A stretch of 64,000 bases of DNA from Rahnella bruchi (GCF_003614975.1 NZ_QZWI01000003.1:62001-126000); one strand, 5' to 3'. Shown: positions 28,506-38,659, counted from the stretch's first letter. The notes: generated from the letters alone by a model not told the origin. Made by a program: numbers and translations.

Positions 28506-29600
28506 GTGGCCGCCTATCTTTTAAGACGACTACTGCTGGTGATCCCGACGCTGTGGGCGATCATCACAATTAACTTTTTCATTGTGCAAATCGCGCCTGG
28601 CGGACCGGTTGATCAGGCCATTGCCGCCATTGAAATGGGGCAATCCAGCGGTTTACCCGGTGCAGGTGGAGGCAGCGGGAATGGCAAAGCATCACCCGGT
28701 CTGGCGCAGTTTGGCGAAGGTCAGTATCGCGGTGCCCGTGGCCTTGATCCGGAAGTGATCGCCGAGATTACCCACCGTTTCGGTTTCGACAAGCCTCTGC
28801 ACGTGCGGTATTTCGACATGCTGTCGGATTATGTCCGGTTTGATTTTGGCGACAGCCTGTTCCGCGGTTCTTCGGTGATGGGGCTGGTGAAAAACGCGTT
28901 GCCTGTTTCTGTCACCATCGGCCTGTGGAGCACACTGATTATCTATCTGGTATCGATTCCGCTCGGCATCCGCAAAGCGGTACGTAACGGCTCGCGGTTC
29001 GATACCTGGAGCAGTTCAGTGATTATCGTCGGCTATGCCGTGCCTTCGTTTCTGTTCGCTATCTTATTGATTGTGCTGTTTACCGGCGGCAGTTATCTCG
29101 ACTGGTTCCCGCTGCGCGGCCTGACATCCCCGAATTTTGATACCCTGCCGTGGTACGGCAAAGTGACCGATTATCTCTGGCATATCACATTGCCGGTGCT
29201 GGCGACGGTGATTGGCGGATTTGCCACGTTAACCATGCTGACCAAAAACTCGTTTATGGATGAAGTGGGCAAGCAGTATGTAGTGACCGCGCGCGCCAAG
29301 GGGCTAAACGAGAAACAGATTTTGTACCGGCATGTCTTTCGCAACGCGATGCTGCTGGTGATTGCCGGTTTCCCTGCCACCTTTATCAGCATGTTTTTCA
29401 CCGGGTCCTTGCTGATTGAAGTGATGTTTTCTTTACAGGGGCTGGGATTGCTGGGTTACGACGCCATCGTACAACGCGATTTCCCGGTGATTTTCGGCAC
29501 GCTGTATGTTTTCACGCTGATTGGTTTGCTGCTTAATATTGTCAGTGACATCACTTACACGCTGGTTGACCCGCGTATCGATTTTGAGGGCCGCCAGTAA
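28506..29600 (+). CDS. yejB: Peptide ABC transporter permease YejB
   Basis: Inner-membrane permease of 364 residues. It starts with GTG behind GAGGAGCAGATT and reads [20 protein letters not shown], matching E. coli YejB. It has the BPD_transp_1 domain with the EAA loop [21 protein letters not shown] that contacts the ATPase. A glycine-rich insert near residues 55-75 ([15 protein letters not shown]) is variable in the family. The TAATG junction overlaps yejE by one base. Confidence 0.94.
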   Translation: MAAYLLRRLLLVIPTLWAIITINFFIVQIAPGGPVDQAIAAIEMGQSSGLPGAGGGSGNGKASPGLAQFGEGQYRGARGLDPEVIAEITHRFGFDKPLHVRYFDMLSDYVRFDFGDSLFRGSSVMGLVKNALPVSVTIGLWSTLIIYLVSIPLGIRKAVRNGSRFDTWSSSVIIVGYAVPSFLFAILLIVLFTGGSYLDWFPLRGLTSPNFDTLPWYGKVTDYLWHITLPVLATVIGGFATLTMLTKNSFMDEVGKQYVVTARAKGLNEKQILYRHVFRNAMLLVIAGFPATFISMFFTGSLLIEVMFSLQGLGLLGYDAIVQRDFPVIFGTLYVFTLIGLLLNIVSDITYTLVDPRIDFEGRQ

Positions 29601-30643
29601 TGAGCCTTTTTAAGCTGGGTAACGTCAGTCAGGCGCGATGGGCGCGGTTCTGCCAGAACCGCCGCGGCTTCTGGTCGCTGTGGATTTTCATGGTCATGCT
29701 GATTCTGGTGCTGTTATCCAACGTCATTGCCAATGACAAACCGCTGCTGGCACGCTATCAGGGACATCTCTACGTGCCATTTCTGGTCAACTACAGTGAA
29801 ACCACCTTTGGCGGGGAGCTGGAAACCCCTGCTGATTATCAGGATCCGTTCGTTGTGCGCCAGATTGAAGACCACGGCTGGGCGGTTTGGGCACCTATCC
29901 GCAGCAGCTATAACTCCATTAACTTTTCCACTACGCAGCCCTTCCCTTCGCCACCGTCTGAACAAAACTGGCTGGGTACTGACAGCAACGGTCACGATGT
30001 GCTGGCGCAAATTCTCTACGGACTGCGCATTTCACTGTTCTTCGGCATTATGCTGACCGTGCTGACCTCTGTGATTGGGATTATGGCCGGAGCCACACAG
30101 GGTTATTACGGCGGGCTGATTGACCTGCTCGGCCAGCGTTTTATTGAAGTGTGGTCCAGCATACCGACGCTGTTCCTGATTATCATTCTGGCAAGCGTAG
30201 TGCAGCCGAATTTCTGGTGGCTGCTGCTGATCACCGCGCTGTCCGGATGGATGACGCTGGTCAGCGTGGTGCGGGCCGAATTCCTGCGCACCCGTAATTT
30301 TGATTACATCCGGGCCGCGCAGGCGATGGGTGTCAGTGACAGCGCCATTATGCGCCGCCATATGCTGCCCAATGCGATGGTGGCGACACTGACTTATCTG
30401 CCGTTTATTCTGTGTGGTTCGATTACCACCCTGACATCGCTGGATTTTCTGGGTTTCGGCCTGCCGCTCGGTTCGCCTTCGCTCGGCACGTTACTGATGG
30501 AAGGTAAAAATAATTTGCAGGCACCGTGGCTGGGCATCAGCGCCTTCGTGGTGCTGGCCGCATTGCTGTCGTTACTGATTTTCATTGGTGAAGCCGTCCG
30601 TGACGCCTTTAATCCGTCCGCACATCATCATGAGGCGCTCTGA
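29600..30643 (+). CDS. yejE: Peptide ABC transporter permease YejE
   Basis: Second inner-membrane permease, 347 residues (BPD_transp_1/OppC_N type). One N-terminal membrane segment (FWSLWIFMVMLILVLLSNVI) is followed by a periplasmic region and the core, with the EAA loop RAAQAMGVSDSAIMRRHMLP. It overlaps yejB by one base and is followed after one base by yejF, so all four products would be made in balance. Confidence 0.94.
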   Translation: MSLFKLGNVSQARWARFCQNRRGFWSLWIFMVMLILVLLSNVIANDKPLLARYQGHLYVPFLVNYSETTFGGELETPADYQDPFVVRQIEDHGWAVWAPIRSSYNSINFSTTQPFPSPPSEQNWLGTDSNGHDVLAQILYGLRISLFFGIMLTVLTSVIGIMAGATQGYYGGLIDLLGQRFIEVWSSIPTLFLIIILASVVQPNFWWLLLITALSGWMTLVSVVRAEFLRTRNFDYIRAAQAMGVSDSAIMRRHMLPNAMVATLTYLPFILCGSITTLTSLDFLGFGLPLGSPSLGTLLMEGKNNLQAPWLGISAFVVLAALLSLLIFIGEAVRDAFNPSAHHHEAL

Positions 30644-30644
30644 G

Positions 30645-32252
30645 ATGACAGACACTCCTCTCTTACAAATCAAAAATCTCAGCGTCGCCTTTCGTCAGGG
30701 AAATCAGCCACAGGAAGTCGTCAGCGACGTTTCGCTCAATATTCATGCCGGCGAAACTCTGGCGCTGGTCGGTGAATCCGGTTCCGGCAAAAGCGTCACC
30801 GCGCTGTCGGTATTACGCCTGCTCCCTTCTTCCGTTGTCTATCCTCAGGGCGATATTGTGTTTGCCGGGCAATCGCTGCTTCACGCCAGCAGCAATACCC
30901 TGCGCCAGATCCGCGGTAATGAAATTTCGATGATCTTTCAGGAGCCGATGGTTTCGCTCAATCCGCTGCATACCCTTGAAAAACAGCTCACAGAAGTACT
31001 GATCTTGCACCGTAATCTTCGGGGTGACGTGGCCCGCAGCGAAATACTGCGCTGTCTGGATCGCGTGGGTATTCGCCAGGCAGAATCGCGCCTGAAAGAT
31101 TTCCCGCATCAGCTTTCCGGCGGTGAACGCCAGCGCGTGATGATTGCCATGGCGGTGCTGACTCGCCCGAAACTCCTGATTGCTGACGAACCGACCACTG
31201 CGCTGGATGTTTCCGTGCAGGCACAGATTTTATCGCTGCTCGATGAACTCAAACAGGAAATGGGCATGGCGATGCTGTTCATCACGCATAACCTGCGCAT
31301 AGTGCGGCGTCTGGCGGATACCGTGGCGGTGATGCGGCACGGTCGTGTGGTGGAACAGCAACCCCGCGCCACGCTGTTCAGCGATCCACAAGATCCTTAT
31401 ACGCGTCAGTTATTGCAGGCTGAACCTCATGGTCGCCCGCAACCATTGAAAGACGAATCTGCCGTTCTGCTCGACGTTAAAAATCTGGATGTCGGTTTCC
31501 CGGTGAAACGCGGACTGCTGCGCCGAACCGTCGGTATCAAACATGCGGTAAATCAGGTCAGTTTTCAGCTGCGTCGCGGCGAGAGTCTTGGCGTGGTAGG
31601 CGAATCCGGTTCAGGTAAAAGCACCACAGGTCTGGCATTGCTGCGGCTGATGAAATCGCAGGGGGAAATCTGGTTTGACGGCCATCCGCTGCACACTTTC
31701 TCGCGCAAAAAAATGCTGCCGTTTCGCAGCCGGATACAGGTGGTATTTCAGGATCCCTTCTCGGCGCTAAATCCCCGTTTCACGGTCGGGCAAATCATCG
31801 CCGAAGGTTTGCTGGTTCACAGGAAAATCAGCGAACAGGAGCGGGAAAAAGAAGTTGTCCGCGCCATGCAGGAAGTGGGATTACTTCCGGAGACACGTCA
31901 CCGTTATCCCACGGAGTTTTCCGGCGGTCAGCGCCAGCGTATTGCCATTGCCCGCGCGCTGATTTTACAGCCGGAAATGCTGATCCTTGATGAACCTACG
32001 TCGTCGCTGGATAAATCGGTACAGGCGCAAATTCTGACTATCCTCAGCGAACTGCAACAACGCCACGGTCTGACGTATCTGTTTATCAGCCATGATTTGC
32101 ACGTAGTGCGGTCTTTATGCCATCAGCTGATGGTATTGCGAAACGGGGAAGTAGTAGAACAGGGAGATTGTGAGCAGATTTTTACTGCGCCGCAGCAGGC
32201 TTATACCCGTGAGTTGCTGGCAGCGTCAGACGCATTCGACACAATCCGTTAG
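30645..32252 (+). CDS. yejF: Peptide ABC transporter ATP-binding protein YejF
   Basis: Tandem ATPase of 535 residues with two nucleotide-binding domains, close to the 529 of E. coli YejF. Walker A GESGSGKS occurs in each half, with signatures LSGGERQRV and FSGGQRQRI and Walker B LIADEPTTALD and LILDEPTSSLD. I start at ATG 30645, one base after the yejE stop, because this gives MTDTPLLQIKNLSV as in the family; the frame is open further upstream inside yejE. It completes yejABEF. Confidence 0.95.
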   Translation: MTDTPLLQIKNLSVAFRQGNQPQEVVSDVSLNIHAGETLALVGESGSGKSVTALSVLRLLPSSVVYPQGDIVFAGQSLLHASSNTLRQIRGNEISMIFQEPMVSLNPLHTLEKQLTEVLILHRNLRGDVARSEILRCLDRVGIRQAESRLKDFPHQLSGGERQRVMIAMAVLTRPKLLIADEPTTALDVSVQAQILSLLDELKQEMGMAMLFITHNLRIVRRLADTVAVMRHGRVVEQQPRATLFSDPQDPYTRQLLQAEPHGRPQPLKDESAVLLDVKNLDVGFPVKRGLLRRTVGIKHAVNQVSFQLRRGESLGVVGESGSGKSTTGLALLRLMKSQGEIWFDGHPLHTFSRKKMLPFRSRIQVVFQDPFSALNPRFTVGQIIAEGLLVHRKISEQEREKEVVRAMQEVGLLPETRHRYPTEFSGGQRQRIAIARALILQPEMLILDEPTSSLDKSVQAQILTILSELQQRHGLTYLFISHDLHVVRSLCHQLMVLRNGEVVEQGDCEQIFTAPQQAYTRELLAASDAFDTIR

Positions 32253-32278
32253 GGGACGATGAAGGTGTCGAAGGCCAT

Positions 32279-32304
32279 CGCCTGAAACAGTGAAATTTCA
32301 GGCG
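32279..32304. other. Stem-loop between convergent yejF and yejG
   Basis: CGCCTGAAA (32279-32287) pairs with TTTCAGGCG (32296-32304). There is no T-run on either side, so a simple intrinsic terminator is unlikely; it could protect 3' ends. Confidence 0.5.
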
Positions 32305-32306
32305 GT

Positions 32307-32651
32307 TCAGAACGGATAAAGTGCAGTAACGGATTCTGCGATCGCGGCGCCAATATTTTTCAGGCAGCAGAGCGTGGCACTTTCATCTTCACGATGAACA
32401 AACAAGCAGGGTTCACCGTCAATTTCGACGATCGCTGCTTTAACCTGAATATCTTCCAGCGCATTTGTCAGCTGATGCATCACCTGCCAGGCGAATTCGC
32501 CTTCGTGGCTGAGCAGTTTCAGACCAATCAGATTGTTATCTTCATCGTTACCAGGCAGCGGAATCGGTTCAACTTTGATACCGGCAAAACCCGACAACCA
32601 GCGATAACTTTGCGGCAAACGATGTACTACCGAAAGTTGGATATTATTCAC
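32307..32651 (-). CDS. yejG: YejG family protein
   Basis: Conserved enterobacterial protein of unknown function, 114 residues, the same length as E. coli YejG. Conserved blocks are LSVVHRLPQSYRW, GFAGIKVEPIP and GEPCLFVHREDE. I choose the GTG start at 32651 because GGGGA precedes it and the length then equals that of E. coli; an upstream ATG at 32675 would add eight residues. E. coli yejG lies in the same place after yejF. No domain gives a function. Confidence 0.87.
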   Translation of the reverse strand: MNNIQLSVVHRLPQSYRWLSGFAGIKVEPIPLPGNDEDNNLIGLKLLSHEGEFAWQVMHQLTNALEDIQVKAAIVEIDGEPCLFVHREDESATLCCLKNIGAAIAESVTALYPF

Positions 32652-33331
32652 GTGGTTCCCCAGACAATGATTCATACATCTTATACCAGATGTTTTTACA
32701 AAATCGCTACAACCCTACTGCTTAAGTTATAGCCGACAGTCTTCGCTTTGCCCAACTTGCGCTCAAATAATTAACATTAAATTAACGTCACTGGATACAA
32801 AACCGCAAACTCAGGTCATTTTTATGCCTGCTCCCGAATAATCTGAGAGGCAGATCTCATTTTGGCTTATTTGTAACCTTTTCCGACTTAATCCACAACC
32901 ATTTTAATCAATTAACGTTACTTTTAATTGCTTATTTGTTTACATTTAATATACAAATGACAATCTCAGTTAAAACCCTCTTCCTTTTTTATTCTCTATT
33001 TATCAGGCAAATAGAAGATAATCACTTCCTGTGACAGTCAAAGTTAGTTGTTAATTTCATTCTGAAATGAACCAGTTGGTTACACTTTTTTGCCGCGCCG
33101 CATCATACGTTAAAATCTGGATCTAATGTTAATAAATCCGCACAATTTGTTTGCACAAATCCCTCTTCTTTGGCTTATCATCCGCACCGTTATAAGTGGT
33201 ATACCCTATCGGGACCGATATCGGCAGAAACTAACCCGCTGATAAATCTCGCATTACGCAAATTATAATAAGAATCACATAAGCGAATTCACTGCCGTTT
33301 GGCAAAACAACCCATTCCCAGCGAGAAAGAG
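32652..33331. promoter_or_regulatory. Intergenic region yejG to gluconate dehydrogenase operon
   Basis: 680 AT-rich bases without a credible gene, holding the yejG promoter and presumably that of the dehydrogenase operon. A perfect palindrome ATTTGT-TTGC-ACAAAT (33145-33160) and a dyad TTTCA-TTC-TGAAA near 33056 are candidate operators. I cannot assign them to a regulator. Confidence 0.45.
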
Positions 33332-33949
33332 ATGGAAAACGATCCTTCAATCATTGGAAACAACACACCTGAAAATGGAACCGGTTTCAGTCGTCGCGAA
33401 CTGCTGAAAGGCCTCACCTCCGCGATGGTGGCCACCACCCTGCTCGGCTTCCCGTTGCTCAGCCAGGCGGAAAAAGAAACCGCTACACGGGAGCCGGTCA
33501 TCTTCGGTCAGTTCTATCTGGTATCACAGGCCATCACTGAACATAAAAATATCAGCGAAGGTTCTTCGGCTCAGATTTTCAACGCCTTTTACCGTTCACA
33601 GCCCGACTTTCCTGCCCAGGTGAGCAAGTTACATGCGCTGGTGAAACCGGGTCAGGCCGCGAAAGATTTACAGGAAGTGGCAAAGCAAAATGGTTTGGGC
33701 GAACTGGTCACCAGCATCGTCACCGCGTGGTATACCGGTACGGTCGGACATGGAACCGATTCCATTTTGATTGCCTATAAAGATGCGCTGATGTATCGCC
33801 CGGTCAGTGACGGTCTGATAGTGCCGACTTACTGCGGTAACGGTCCGCTTTACTTCACTGCTGCGCCTCCTGCTGCCGCAATGCCGGAATCCATGAACGC
33901 CGATCGTTTTACCCATCCTTCTGAAACAAATGTTGTGAGTAAAGCCTGA
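33332..33949 (+). CDS. Gluconate/2-ketogluconate dehydrogenase, small (Tat-signal) subunit
   Basis: Subunit of 205 residues of the membrane-bound FAD-dependent gluconate dehydrogenase family. The N-terminus contains the twin-arginine signal SRRELLKGLTSAMVATTLLG, which in this family carries the small-large pair to the periplasm. I start at ATG 33332 behind GAGAAAGAG; the frame is open upstream to a TTG at 33299. The body matches the gluconate 2-dehydrogenase subunit 3 family. It overlaps the large-subunit start by one base, first of three coupled genes. Confidence 0.87.
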   Translation: MENDPSIIGNNTPENGTGFSRRELLKGLTSAMVATTLLGFPLLSQAEKETATREPVIFGQFYLVSQAITEHKNISEGSSAQIFNAFYRSQPDFPAQVSKLHALVKPGQAAKDLQEVAKQNGLGELVTSIVTAWYTGTVGHGTDSILIAYKDALMYRPVSDGLIVPTYCGNGPLYFTAAPPAAAMPESMNADRFTHPSETNVVSKA

Positions 33950-35604
33950 TGAAAAAACCAGAATTTACCGCAGACGGTGATGCGTCTGCTGATGTGATTG
34001 TTGTCGGTTCCGGCATTGTTGGCGGCATGATTGCCGACCAGCTGGTCAGCCAGGGACATTCCGTGCTGGTGCTGGAAGCAGGCTTACGTATTGAACGTGC
34101 GCAGGCGGTGGAAAACTGGCGCAATATGCCGTTCGAAAACCGCGCCGGTTCTGACTTTCAGGGTTTGTATCCGCAGTCAGAAAAAGCCCCTGCTCCGCTG
34201 TATTTCCCGGAAAATAACTATGTCCACCTGACCGGACCGAGCGCGGGCAGCTTCAAACAGGGTTATCTGCGCACCGTCGGCGGCACCACCTGGCACTGGG
34301 CGGCTTCGTGCTGGCGTCACGTTCCTAACGATTTCAAAATGAAAACGTTATACGGCGTGGGCCGCGACTGGCCCATTTCATACGATGAACTCGAACCATA
34401 TTATTGCCGCGCTGAAGAAGAGATTGGCGTAGCAGGCCCGAATGATCCGCAGTTGCAATCCCCTTCCGAGCGCAGCAAACCCTATCCGATGGAGCAGGTG
34501 CCTTACGGTTACGGCGACACGCGTTTTGCTGAAATCGTTAACCCACACGGTTACCGTTCAGTGCCTATCCCGCAAGGCCGCAGCACGCGCCCGTGGAACG
34601 GTCGCCCGACCTGTTGCGGTAACAACAACTGCCAGCCGATCTGCCCGATTGGAGCGATGTACAACGGCATTGCGCACGTTGAACGCGCCGAGAACAAAGG
34701 CGCCGTGGTGCTGGCCGAAGCGGTGGTCTACAAAATCGACACCGATGAAAACAACAATGTGACTGCCGTTCACTGGCTGGACAGCGATAAAAAATCGCAT
34801 AAAGCCACCGGTAAAGTTTTCGCACTGGCCTGTAACGGCATCGAAACCCCGCGTCTGCTGCTGATGGCGGCGAACGAAAAGAACCCGAACGGTATCGCCA
34901 ACTCCTCTGATCACGTTGGACGTAACATGATGGATCACTCCGGTTTCCACTGTACGTTCATCGCCAAAGAGCCGCTTTGGATTGGCCGTGGTCCGGCGCA
35001 GAGCAGCTGTCTGGTGGGGCCGCGCGACGGAGATTTCCGCAAAGATTATTCTGCCAACAAGATGATCCTCAACAACATCAGCCGCGTGATCCCGGCAACG
35101 TCGAAAGCGTTGCAGATGGGTCTGGTCGGTAAAGAGCTGGATGAGGAAATTCGCCGCCGTTCCATCTTTGGCGTGGACTTATCCATCAGTCTGGAACCGT
35201 TGCCGGATCCGAATAACCGCCTGACGCTGAGCACCACCCGTAAAGATCCGCACGGTTTGCCGTGCCCGGACATTCATTACGATGTCGGCGATTACGTGCG
35301 TAAAGGCGCGGAAGCGGCGCACAAACAGCTGGAACACATCGGTTCCCTGTTTATGGCCGAAGAATTCAACATTACCACCAGCCTTAATGCCAATAACCAC
35401 ATCATGGGCGGCACCATCATGGGCAGTGATCCGAAAGATTCCGTGGTCAACGGCGAATGCCGGGCGCACGACCACGCCAATCTGTGGTTGCCAGGCGGCG
35501 GTGCTATTCCGTCTTCCAGCGTGGTGAACAGTACGCTGACCATGGCTGCACTCGGCCTGAAAGCGGCAGACGATATGGCGAAAAAACTGGCAGGTGCTGC
35601 ATGA
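33949..35604 (+). CDS. Gluconate/2-ketogluconate dehydrogenase, FAD GMC-type large subunit
   Basis: Catalytic flavoprotein of 551 residues from the GMC oxidoreductase family. The N-terminal FAD-binding motif VIVVGSGIVGGMIADQL is near residues 13-29. A cluster C222-x5-C228-x3-C232 (CCGNNNCQPIC) matches the spacing of the [3Fe-4S] ligands described in bacterial FAD-glucose dehydrogenase, suggesting an extra electron relay to the cytochrome. The C-terminal motif NNHIMGG contains the likely catalytic histidine. It has no signal of its own and is expected to be exported with the Tat small subunit. It overlaps the cytochrome gene by four bases. Substrate may be gluconate, 2-ketogluconate or sorbitol. 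Confidence 0.88.
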   Translation: MKKPEFTADGDASADVIVVGSGIVGGMIADQLVSQGHSVLVLEAGLRIERAQAVENWRNMPFENRAGSDFQGLYPQSEKAPAPLYFPENNYVHLTGPSAGSFKQGYLRTVGGTTWHWAASCWRHVPNDFKMKTLYGVGRDWPISYDELEPYYCRAEEEIGVAGPNDPQLQSPSERSKPYPMEQVPYGYGDTRFAEIVNPHGYRSVPIPQGRSTRPWNGRPTCCGNNNCQPICPIGAMYNGIAHVERAENKGAVVLAEAVVYKIDTDENNNVTAVHWLDSDKKSHKATGKVFALACNGIETPRLLLMAANEKNPNGIANSSDHVGRNMMDHSGFHCTFIAKEPLWIGRGPAQSSCLVGPRDGDFRKDYSANKMILNNISRVIPATSKALQMGLVGKELDEEIRRRSIFGVDLSISLEPLPDPNNRLTLSTTRKDPHGLPCPDIHYDVGDYVRKGAEAAHKQLEHIGSLFMAEEFNITTSLNANNHIMGGTIMGSDPKDSVVNGECRAHDHANLWLPGGGAIPSSSVVNSTLTMAALGLKAADDMAKKLAGAA

Positions 35605-37013
35605 AAAAACTTCTCACTGCCTGCCTGCTGAGCGCCGCGTTCGGGGGCTTTGCCGCCAGCGCCACGGCAGATGACACTCAGGCTGCACTTATACATCAGG
35701 GTCAGGAAGTCGCGACCGCCGCTGACTGTCAGGCCTGTCATACCGCGCCAGAAGGTGGTAAGCCGTTTGCGGGTGGCTATGAAATCCACTCGCCGATGGG
35801 TACGATTTACACCACTAACATCACCCCGTCGAAGCAGTTTGGTATCGGTGATTACACCGAAGAACAGTTCACCCGCGCGGTGCGTGAAGGTGTGCGTCCT
35901 GATGGTGCCAATCTTTATCCGGCCATGCCTTATACCTCTTACAGCCATATGAGCGATGCCGACATGCATGCGCTGTATGTCTATTTCCAGCAAGGGGTGA
36001 AGCCGGTCGAGCAGCCTAATCCTGAAACCGCCCTGCCGTTCCCGTTCAACATGCGTATTGCCATGGCGGGCTGGAACATGATGTATCTCGACAGCACGCC
36101 GTTTAAACCGGATCCGTCGAAAAGCGAGCAATGGAACCGTGGCGCCTATCTGGTCAACGGTGCCGGTCACTGCGATACCTGCCACACGCCACGTAACCTG
36201 ATGATGGGTTCTGTGACGGATAAACCGCTGGCAGGCGGCATGGTCGGCCCGTGGTATGCGCCAAACATCAGTTCTGATCCGGTCAGCGGTATCGGTAACT
36301 GGTCGCAGGCTCAGCTGGTGGAATATCTGAAAACTGGCCGTACTGCCGGGAAAAACCAGGCAGCGGGCGGCATGGCAGAAGCGGTGCAAAACAGCCTGCA
36401 GTACATGTCTGACACGGATCTGAACGCGATAGCCTTCTACCTGAAGAACAGTACGCCGGTGCATGACCCTCGCGATACGCAGGCGGCGGATACTTTCGGT
36501 AAGCCGGTGAATGTGGAAGAAGGTTTACGCGGTGCGCATCCGTATAACGCGAACAAGACCATCGATAACGGTGCGGCATTGTTCAGCGGTTATTGCGCCA
36601 GCTGTCACCAGCCGGACGGTTCTGGCAGCAAGAATCAGGCGTATCCGTCGCTGTTCAACAACACTGCAACGGGCATGGGCAACGCCTCTAACCTGATTTC
36701 CGCCATTCTGTACGGTGTGGATCGCCAGGTCGGCGACCATCACGTTCTGATGCCGAAATTCGGCGTAGGTTCGTATGTCGGCCAGCTCGACGATCAGCAG
36801 ATCGCCGATATCTCGAACTACGTGCTGAAAAACTACGGCAACGCCGGTGTTCAGGTCAGTGCGCAGGATGTCGCGGTGTTACGCGCCGGTGGTCCGGTCA
36901 CATTGCTGGCAAAACTCCAGCCATTCATGGCTCCGGCGATGGTGGTCGGCGTGATTGTTCTGCTGGTGCTGATTTTCTGGCTTGGCCGGAAACGCAAAAC
37001 CAAAGCGGCGTAA
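35601..37013 (+). CDS. Gluconate/2-ketogluconate dehydrogenase, triheme cytochrome c subunit
   Basis: Membrane-bound cytochrome of 470 residues that takes electrons from the flavoprotein to ubiquinone. A signal peptide of about 23 residues is followed by three heme-binding motifs: CQACH at 43, CDTCH at 191 and CASCH at 332. A C-terminal hydrophobic anchor (about residues 437-460) ends in a basic tail RKRKTKAA. The start at 35601 (MKKLLTACLL) overlaps the large-subunit stop by ATGA. The operon ends in a terminator 20 bases on. Confidence 0.92.
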   Translation: MKKLLTACLLSAAFGGFAASATADDTQAALIHQGQEVATAADCQACHTAPEGGKPFAGGYEIHSPMGTIYTTNITPSKQFGIGDYTEEQFTRAVREGVRPDGANLYPAMPYTSYSHMSDADMHALYVYFQQGVKPVEQPNPETALPFPFNMRIAMAGWNMMYLDSTPFKPDPSKSEQWNRGAYLVNGAGHCDTCHTPRNLMMGSVTDKPLAGGMVGPWYAPNISSDPVSGIGNWSQAQLVEYLKTGRTAGKNQAAGGMAEAVQNSLQYMSDTDLNAIAFYLKNSTPVHDPRDTQAADTFGKPVNVEEGLRGAHPYNANKTIDNGAALFSGYCASCHQPDGSGSKNQAYPSLFNNTATGMGNASNLISAILYGVDRQVGDHHVLMPKFGVGSYVGQLDDQQIADISNYVLKNYGNAGVQVSAQDVAVLRAGGPVTLLAKLQPFMAPAMVVGVIVLLVLIFWLGRKRKTKAA

Positions 37014-37033
37014 TCCTTAAACAGAAATGCAAA

Positions 37034-37058
37034 ACGGCCCGCAAAGGGCCGTTTTTTT
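37034..37058 (+). terminator. Rho-independent terminator of the dehydrogenase operon
   Basis: ACGGCCC (37034-37040), loop GCAAA, GGGCCGT (37046-37052), then seven T; an A-run on the left could serve the convergent gene. Confidence 0.87.
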
Positions 37059-37074
37059 GTCTCTGAAACCCAAC

Positions 37075-37818
37075 TTATCCTCTGCCCACCAGCGGCATGG
37101 CGCTCGCCATTATGGTCATGGTCAGCACGTTAGTATCGAGCGGCAACCCGGCCATAAAGGCCACGGCCTCGCCGACGCGCTCCACCGGGATCACCGGTTC
37201 TTCGGCAATATGCCCGTCAGCCTGCATTCTGCCCGCCAGCGCTTTATTGCCCATATCCGTTGCCGCATTGCCGACGTCAATTTGTCCGCAGGCGATATTG
37301 AACGCACGTCCATCCAGCGCCGTAGATTTGGTCAGCCCGGTAATGGCATGTTTACTGGCAGTGTAGGGTGCGGAATTCGGGCGCGGCGACTGCGCTGAAA
37401 TAGAACCATTGTTAATGATGCGTCCGCCCTGGGGTGATTGCTGCTTCATCAGCTTCACCGCTGCCTGAGTACATAAAAAAGCACCGGTCAGGTTGGTATT
37501 GATCACCGACAGCCAGTCTTCCACCGGCAGGTCTTCGATCGGCACATCTTTAACGTTATTGCCGGCATTATTGAACAGCACATCCAGCCGTCCGAAGGTT
37601 TCCTGAATATCCTGAAACAGCGCGGCGACTGATTGCGGGCTGGTGACATCCAGCTGACGCGCCACCGCCTGTCCCGGCGCAAACAGTGTAACCGCCTGAT
37701 CCAGCTTTTCTTTGTTTCGCCCGGTCAGGATCACGGTAAATCCAGTCGCTTCCAGGGCTTTCGCCGCGCTCAGGCCGATACCGCTGCCACCGCCGGTAAT
37801 GAGTGCAATTTTGCTCAT
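37075..37818 (-). CDS. Short-chain dehydrogenase/reductase
   Basis: NAD(P)-dependent SDR of 247 residues. The cofactor motif TGGGSGIG is near residues 8-15, NNAG near 87, with catalytic serine in NNGSIS and the YTASK motif. The short spacing TGRNKEKLD after the second strand suggests NADP preference, but this is a guess. Its stop is next to the gluconate dehydrogenase terminator and its start follows the IdnO-like gene by eight bases, so the two SDRs form an operon. A keto-sugar-acid substrate is inferred from context only; it is not IdnD, which is a medium-chain enzyme. Confidence 0.82.
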   Translation of the reverse strand: MSKIALITGGGSGIGLSAAKALEATGFTVILTGRNKEKLDQAVTLFAPGQAVARQLDVTSPQSVAALFQDIQETFGRLDVLFNNAGNNVKDVPIEDLPVEDWLSVINTNLTGAFLCTQAAVKLMKQQSPQGGRIINNGSISAQSPRPNSAPYTASKHAITGLTKSTALDGRAFNIACGQIDVGNAATDMGNKALAGRMQADGHIAEEPVIPVERVGEAVAFMAGLPLDTNVLTMTIMASAMPLVGRG

Positions 37819-37826
37819 CGTGTCTC

Positions 37827-38591
37827 CTATACTGCGGCGAGCATGCCGCCATCAATGAATAACAGGTGGCCATTCACGAAATCTGAGGCTTTGGATGACA
37901 GATACACTGCGCCGCCAACCAGCTCTTCCGGATTGCCCCAGCGTGCGGCCGGTGTGCGTTTGCAGAGCCATTCGGAGAACTCTTTATTGTCCACCAGCGC
38001 CTGTGTCATATCGGTTTTGAAATAACCCGGCGCAATGCCGTTTACCTGAATATTGTAGCGCGCCAGCTCGACACACATGCCGCGGGTCAGCATTTTTACC
38101 GCGCCCTTTGAAGCCGCGTAAGGTGTGATAGTGTCGCGGCCCAGCTCACTTTGCATCGACCCGATATTGATGATTTTGCCGCGTTCACGCGGGATCATGT
38201 AACGCGCCACCGCCTGAGAAACCAGAAACACAGATTTCTGATTGACGGCAATCACGTCATCCCAGTCTTTTTCCGGGAATTCCGTAAACTTGTGACGGCG
38301 CTGAATACCGGCGTTGTTTACCAGCACATCAATCGGCCCGATGGTGCTTTCAATGTGATCAATCGCCTGATTCACCGCCTGACTGCTGGTGACATCAAAT
38401 GACACCGCATGGGCGATAAAACCTTCCGCACGCAGGGCTTCTGCCGCTTTTTGCGTGGACTCCGGTTGCGTGCCGTTAACGATAATTTCTGCGCCATGCT
38501 GCGCCAGCCCTTTCGCCAGCAGGAAACCCAGACCGCGCGTCGAGCCGGTAATCAGAATCTTTTTATTATCCAGTGAAAAGAGATTTGTCAT
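37827..38591 (-). CDS. idnO: Gluconate 5-dehydrogenase, IdnO-like
   Basis: SDR of 254 residues that interconverts 5-keto-D-gluconate and D-gluconate with NADPH. It is close to E. coli IdnO: LFSLDNKKILITGS at the N-terminus, VLVNNAGIQRRHKFTEFPE, and the catalytic block SMQSELGRDTITPYAASKGA with Tyr-x3-Lys. NGHLLFIDGGM is the standard C-terminal signature. It is first in a two-gene operon with the second SDR and divergent from an IdnR-like regulator, with a CRP site between them. Confidence 0.92.
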   Translation of the reverse strand: MTNLFSLDNKKILITGSTRGLGFLLAKGLAQHGAEIIVNGTQPESTQKAAEALRAEGFIAHAVSFDVTSSQAVNQAIDHIESTIGPIDVLVNNAGIQRRHKFTEFPEKDWDDVIAVNQKSVFLVSQAVARYMIPRERGKIINIGSMQSELGRDTITPYAASKGAVKMLTRGMCVELARYNIQVNGIAPGYFKTDMTQALVDNKEFSEWLCKRTPAARWGNPEELVGGAVYLSSKASDFVNGHLLFIDGGMLAAV

Positions 38592-38659
38592 GACGTTGGC
38601 CTTATTGAATGCTTATTAAAAAAGTTAGCTTCACTACACCGGTTTACCTCGTGCTAAAC

